64,000 bases of DNA, taken from Dichetophora obliterata. Taxonomy: Eukaryota; Arthropoda; Insecta; Diptera; Sciomyzidae. Below are positions 59,864 to 64,000 of the stretch, one piece after another. The translations under genes and the position numbers were made by a program. Numbering within the stretch: position 1 is the first letter of the stretch; each line of letters begins with the position of its first letter. The stretch is taken from the NCBI GenBank assembly GCA_963920525.1, contig OY986439.1:47156982-47220981 (forward strand). Reading direction: 5' to 3'. The notes under the pieces are model-generated. The model did no database searches, was not told the origin of the DNA, and saw only the letters and a program-made list of their open reading frames with translations.

Positions 59864-62238
59864 CAGTCAGAGTCAAAAGTTAGTATACAGTTCAAAATAA
59901 GAGATTGAAAGTCGTCGAACTTTTATAATAAGCTTCTAGGTAAAAATATTTTCACCTAGTACTGTACTCTGTAGTTTGTTGTTTTATTATCCGATGTGAT
60001 ATTCAATAACAAAAAATATCACATCTGGTTTGCTTTTGTAGAATTTAAAAACCCCAGAAAATGCAGTCAAAAATTTGTATACAGCTCTTGGTTTACTAAG
60101 CAAATTTGACTGAGCTAAAGATACCGTTATCAAAACCACTATAAACGTTTTATTAATGCTGTATTTAATATGAATCTTAGTTGATGGTCTCATTTTGGTG
60201 CGTAAACATAAATAATTATATCGGTTTTATGGACATAATGCCGCGTGGAAAACAGCGTAATTTAATAATAAGTTCTTGAAAAGATGGAAAATCGCTGGGT
60301 GATATAGCAAAGAGTATTAAAAAAAGGAGAGCAACAATACAAAAAGTTGTCGAAAGGAATAATATTTGAGGTAATGTTAAAACTGCGGAACGCTCTGGTC
60401 GCCCTGGAATTGTATCATCACTCGTAGAACGAAAAATAGTGAGAGAAGTGAAGAAAACGCGAAAGTCAAGTGCAGTTCGTCGAGAATCTTTCCAATGAAC
60501 GCTCGAAGATAGTCAGTGCGTCAAATTTTAGCAGAATACTGAATTGGAATGGTTTACATGGCCGAATTGCAATGAAAAAACCTGGCATTTCAGCAGTCAA
60601 CCGTGCTTAACGTAAAGACTTCGCAAAATCACGCTTAAAATATCCACAAACGTTTTGGAATAATGTTATTTTCAGTGATAAAAGCAAATTTGATATATTT
60701 GGAGCAAAAAAAAAAAAGAGGTAAGGTCTGGAAAACAAAAAATAGCGAAATACTACCCCAGAACCTCCGTCCTACCGTCAAACTCGGCGGTGGCTCAGTG
60801 ATGGTTTCCAGACCTTAACCCAATAGAGCATCTATGGAAAGTATTGGATAGAAATGTAAGAAAACGAACTATTTCATCCAAAAACGATTTGCATAGGGCT
60901 TTAATCAAGGAGTGGGCTAATATCTCCGCCGATGTTACAACAAATCTAGCAATAAATCTAACTCCATGAAAAGGCAATTCGAAGCTGTGGCCAAAGCGAA
61001 TGGCCAACAAAGTATTGATTTTTTCAAATATTTTAAATAAGGTATTTAGCAGATTTGCTCAACTCTTGAGTATACTAACTATTGACTTAAATTTTCAGTT
61101 AGTTTTTCATATAATGAACAACTTTTTATGGTTGTTTTTTATTTTCGATAATTTTTCTATTACCATGTACGCGAGAATATACAATAAGGTAAGTTACCCA
61201 AATAAGGCCAACTTAACGGTTTTTACCAGACAGAAGAGAAACGGGTTTTTTTAGACTTATTTTTGCAATTTTGTATTTTTGTTTATTTAATTCTTTTTTC
61301 AAAAACATAAAAATAAGGCATGAAAAAGTAAAAAATATATCTAGCTCAGAAGGTTTTAAAAAAGTCTGATTTTTGCCATATTAGGACCACCATGTCTAAA
61401 TAAGGCCCAATCTATAATGGTTTAGAAACATAACAAAACAGTCAGAAAATAATAAAATAAGATCACATTTTGTTATTAAAAGTGTTGGCTTACATTGATA
61501 CTAAACATAAATGATATTCATAGATTTTTTTTATTAAAACTTTTTCGAAAAAATACTTTTATTGCCATAAGCTTATTTTGAAAATTAAAATTAAAAATAA
61601 AGTTACTCTGGCTTTTTTAAAGAGAATTTTAGTAATTTGCTGGCCTTTATAGTGGAGGGCTTTCTTTTTGGTAGTTTTTTCTGCCTGGTAGATTTAGGTG
61701 TGGAGATCGGAAAAAGAAAGCCGGAAAGAAAAAATTTGTTGGGCCTTTTTAGGCGCTCTCAATATCATTTCATTAATCAAGTTTTTCTCGGAATACACCA
61801 CAGTAAGATTTGATCAATTAACCTTTCTGTTTTCGTTAAAAAACCTCTCTTGATTTTTAATTCAAAGCTGGACATAGGCAATAGTTAATTCGTAGAATAA
61901 CGGACTTTTACTGCGAGCACAATATTACATCAACCACGTTGTTGACGCTACCGTTGACTTCGTTCGACTGTCATTCGCTTCACAGATGCGCAATCGAAGT
62001 AATTTTTTTTTGCATCGTGATGCAGATATGAACATGTTTAAACGTGCAAAAAATCATTTTGCAGGGAATGCAATAAATGTGCGTATTAGAAATCGGGCCT
62101 TATTAAGGCTTGGGCCTTATTTGGCGAAGGGACCTTAGTTCTGTTAATCATAAGAAATTTGATCTAATGCATTTTTTATTTGCTGAAATTCATGAACTCT
62201 AGATCTAGGTTCTGTTTACTAATTTTTAACTCTGACTG
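59864..62238 (+). mobile_element. Tc1-like element, degraded
   Basis: Ends CAGTCAGAGTCAAAAGTTAG and (inverted) CTAATTTTTAACTCTGACTG, TA on the right side; the left junction is one base off a clean TA. GCAGTCAAAAATTTGTATACAG at 60064 is an inner direct-repeat copy, as in the IR/DR Tc1 at 10992. At 2.4 kb it is about 700 bp too long; the extra part at about 61190-62130 has AATAAGGCC words near both edges and may be a nested element. It abuts the MITE ending at 59860. Confidence 0.7.
60238..61060 (+). pseudogene. Tc1 transposase, deleted and frameshifted
   Basis: It starts MPRGKQRNLIISS with a stop inside helix 1. Then come SLGDIAKSIKKRRATIQKVV and SGRPGIVSSLVERKIVREVK (DNA-binding half), and, after shifts, DFAKSRLKYPQTFWNNVIFS with DKSKFDIFGAKKK (first Asp in FSDKSKF). 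LRPTVKLGGGSVMV is followed directly by LNPIEHLWKVLDRNVRKRT, so about 80 residues with the second Asp are deleted near 60808. The C-terminus runs to about 61060 in another frame. Dead. Confidence 0.85.
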
Positions 62239-62239
62239 T

Positions 62240-63430
62240 ATATTTCCTATGCTTTTTCAAAGCTTTTTAATTCTCGTGACTTCATAACTGTCAATTCTGT
62301 GAATTCAACACTCTTTGGGAACAAATGAACATTTTTTTTTATTATTTTTTATAAGGTTTGTTAAAACTAGTTCTGTGGCATGGTACGCGCCCAAGAATAG
62401 ATCGAAAAAGATGTGCACTTCAGTAAAAAGCAGAAGGTTGGCCGACACGTCAATCATTGCGGTTTAATTGAAACACATCGACATTGTTTTACTTCAGTTA
62501 TTTCCACTGTATTAAATATAACTTTTGAATAAAGAATTTGAATTAGCCCAATTGTTTACATGAAGCAGCATGTGCATTAGACTGTATCGAATAAATAAAT
62601 TTGCCACACACCAACCAGCTAATCTAAAGCATTATTGAAAGAAAATTTCGAAAAAAAGATTAATTTTTCTGACCGAACGTAGGGGTCGCACATTGATATA
62701 TTTCTTCATAGCTTCGGTATTTATCGTCCGATCTTAAAGAGTGATATGTTACTGTTTTTGTTTATAGAAGACGTATATTTTGTTTCTAAGACATACTGAC
62801 CTCAGTTGACCCTCATATTTCTGACCCATCGGACCTCAGTTTCTATCATCTTAAGGTACCATTTTGATTTCGAATAGATTTATCATTTTGATTTCTAGAT
62901 TTAGAATAGAAATCTTCTTAAAAATTTTTTTTTGTTTGCAAACATAGGGCAAATATTTAAATTTTTGTCATTTCGTATTATTTTTATAAAATATGCACCG
63001 ATTACGTTCTTAACCGAATCTACCATCCTAATGTACTATTCTAAATTAATACAATTAAAGCCCTCAAAAAACCATTAAACTCTTCCAAAGAAAATTATTT
63101 AAATAAAAAACAGAATTTTATAGTGGGAAAAACTATTGATTAAAAAACCCACTTTTATTATTTTACTAAGAAACTTTTCACATATTAAAATCATCGAGCT
63201 TTAAGCTATGAAATTTCGACGTGATTCAAGTAGACTGCATTTCTGGCGGCTATCAAGTTTAGATAAAATGTGACCCATGCGTTGTTCATCGGTGACAGCA
63301 ATGGCAGATTCATGTACTACGCAGACAAAGCACTCAGTATTTTGAAAATGACATAGATAAAATTTGAAAATAATTACGTTGGGTAAGGATATCTTTCAAA
63401 TGAAACTGTTTACTTTACCTGATAATTCGA
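62240..63430. other. Intergenic, no gene seen
   Basis: AT-rich, no supported ORF, no clear repeat. Confidence 0.5.
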
Positions 63431-63736
63431 TTATGTCATTTGCAAGACTTTAAGTTGGTCTTGCGTGAAGCATTGTAGGCAAGGTGGCTCAGTCAATATG
63501 AATGTTTTCCAATTGATCGTGTCGAAGTATGATTCAATTTCCAAAATTATAAAATTGTCTACTTTTGGACCGAACAGTGTTGCTTCTTTGGAAGCTGCTA
63601 AAATCTTTGCATATCCATCTGAACGCACTAGCGGATCTTGGTTCGTTATCATCGAAAACAAAACATTCTCGGGGTGAAAGAAGTACGCGTTAATTTTACT
63701 GCACGGACGGACGGCTTGCTGAACGTCTTCCGGCAA
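63431..63736 (-). pseudogene. Fragment of transposon-associated protein
   Basis: 101 open residues, no signal peptide. Content such as KINAYFFHPENVLFSMITNQ, followed by a charged stretch, then FDTINWKTFILTEPP, resembles, from memory, the [A/Y]FFAHPENLLL-x-M ... DxIDWxx ... EPP region of large uncharacterised proteins repeated in arthropod genomes and probably transposon-encoded. No flanking frame extends it, so it is an isolated piece. It could also be an exon of a host gene lying beyond the window; the reading frame stays open for 306 bases, long for this AT content. Confidence 0.4.
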
Positions 63737-64000
63737 CTGACAAATCCAAGATATATATTAAAAAACGTTGCGACTTCCGTGAATTGCCAGTGGTTGATCG
63801 TTAAATATACGCAATTTTAACTGATATGTCACAGATATTTCAATGAACATTTAAAAAGTTGCTCAAAACAATATTTAAGGTAGCTTTTTTAGAAACAGTT
63901 TTTCTACTATACAATTTCTGTGTGTTTGTTTGTGATAAAAAAATACAAATTTAAATTAACTGTTCCTTAAGATCGGACTGTTTATGTCGAAGGTTTGATG
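63737..64000. other. Window edge, nothing seen
   Basis: No supported feature. Confidence 0.4.

Overview
The window is AT-rich eukaryotic intergenic DNA from an insect, most likely a higher fly (Diptera, Brachycera). The basis is its element set (Helitrons, IR/DR-type Tc1 elements, a mariner, hAT and Harbinger-like MITEs, a LINE ending in CCTAA repeats) together with small intronless secreted-peptide genes that have arthropod-type TATA/TCAGT core promoters. I cannot name the species. No tRNA, rRNA, CRISPR array, bacterial operon or large conserved host gene is visible. Most long open frames are chance or transposon remnants.

The only convincing host genes are three short, minus-strand, single-exon genes at 29.5-29.7 kb, 40.8-41.07 kb and 52.97-53.17 kb. 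They encode diverged paralogues of one family: signal peptide, a [RK]VIF[YF] motif at the start of the mature chain, a strongly basic middle, and a C-terminal core Cys-x(8 or 11)-Cys containing D-H-R-x-[HR]-C-R. They are evenly spaced (about 11.4 and 12.1 kb), all in the same orientation, and have GATAAG sites near their starts. I do not recognise the family by name. It is the best candidate here for an undescribed biological system, possibly cationic immune or reproductive-tract peptides; that function is inference.

Layout. 0-3.4 kb: overlapping plus-strand Helitrons. 3.4-8.27 kb: no gene seen. 8.276-18.09 kb: a 9.8-kb composite bounded by an 8-bp target duplication and hAT-like termini. It contains a Helitron (9.13-10.38), a second Helitron end split by an almost intact Tc1 element (10.99-12.63), and two Harbinger-like elements in tandem (13.42-17.84); the first of these carries a foldback element that itself carries a hAT MITE. 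18.1-29.1 kb: tandemly duplicated MITEs, a TIR element with exon-like sequence, a Tc1-like element with a repeated GGCAC motif, and a diffuse AATTGATC-type minisatellite. 29.5-41.1 kb: peptide genes 1 and 2, separated by three large palindromic elements. 41.7-50.5 kb: a hAT MITE inside a palindrome, a dead Tc1, a 5'-truncated LINE with 14-bp target duplications, and a truncated mariner. 53 kb: peptide gene 3. 54-64 kb: MITEs, a 244-bp satellite related to the 30-32 kb palindrome, another dead Tc1, and a fragment of a transposon-associated protein.

The picture is a small tandem gene cluster diluted by several successive waves of DNA-transposon insertion. Because many insertions keep perfect target duplications, their relative order can be read from the sequence.
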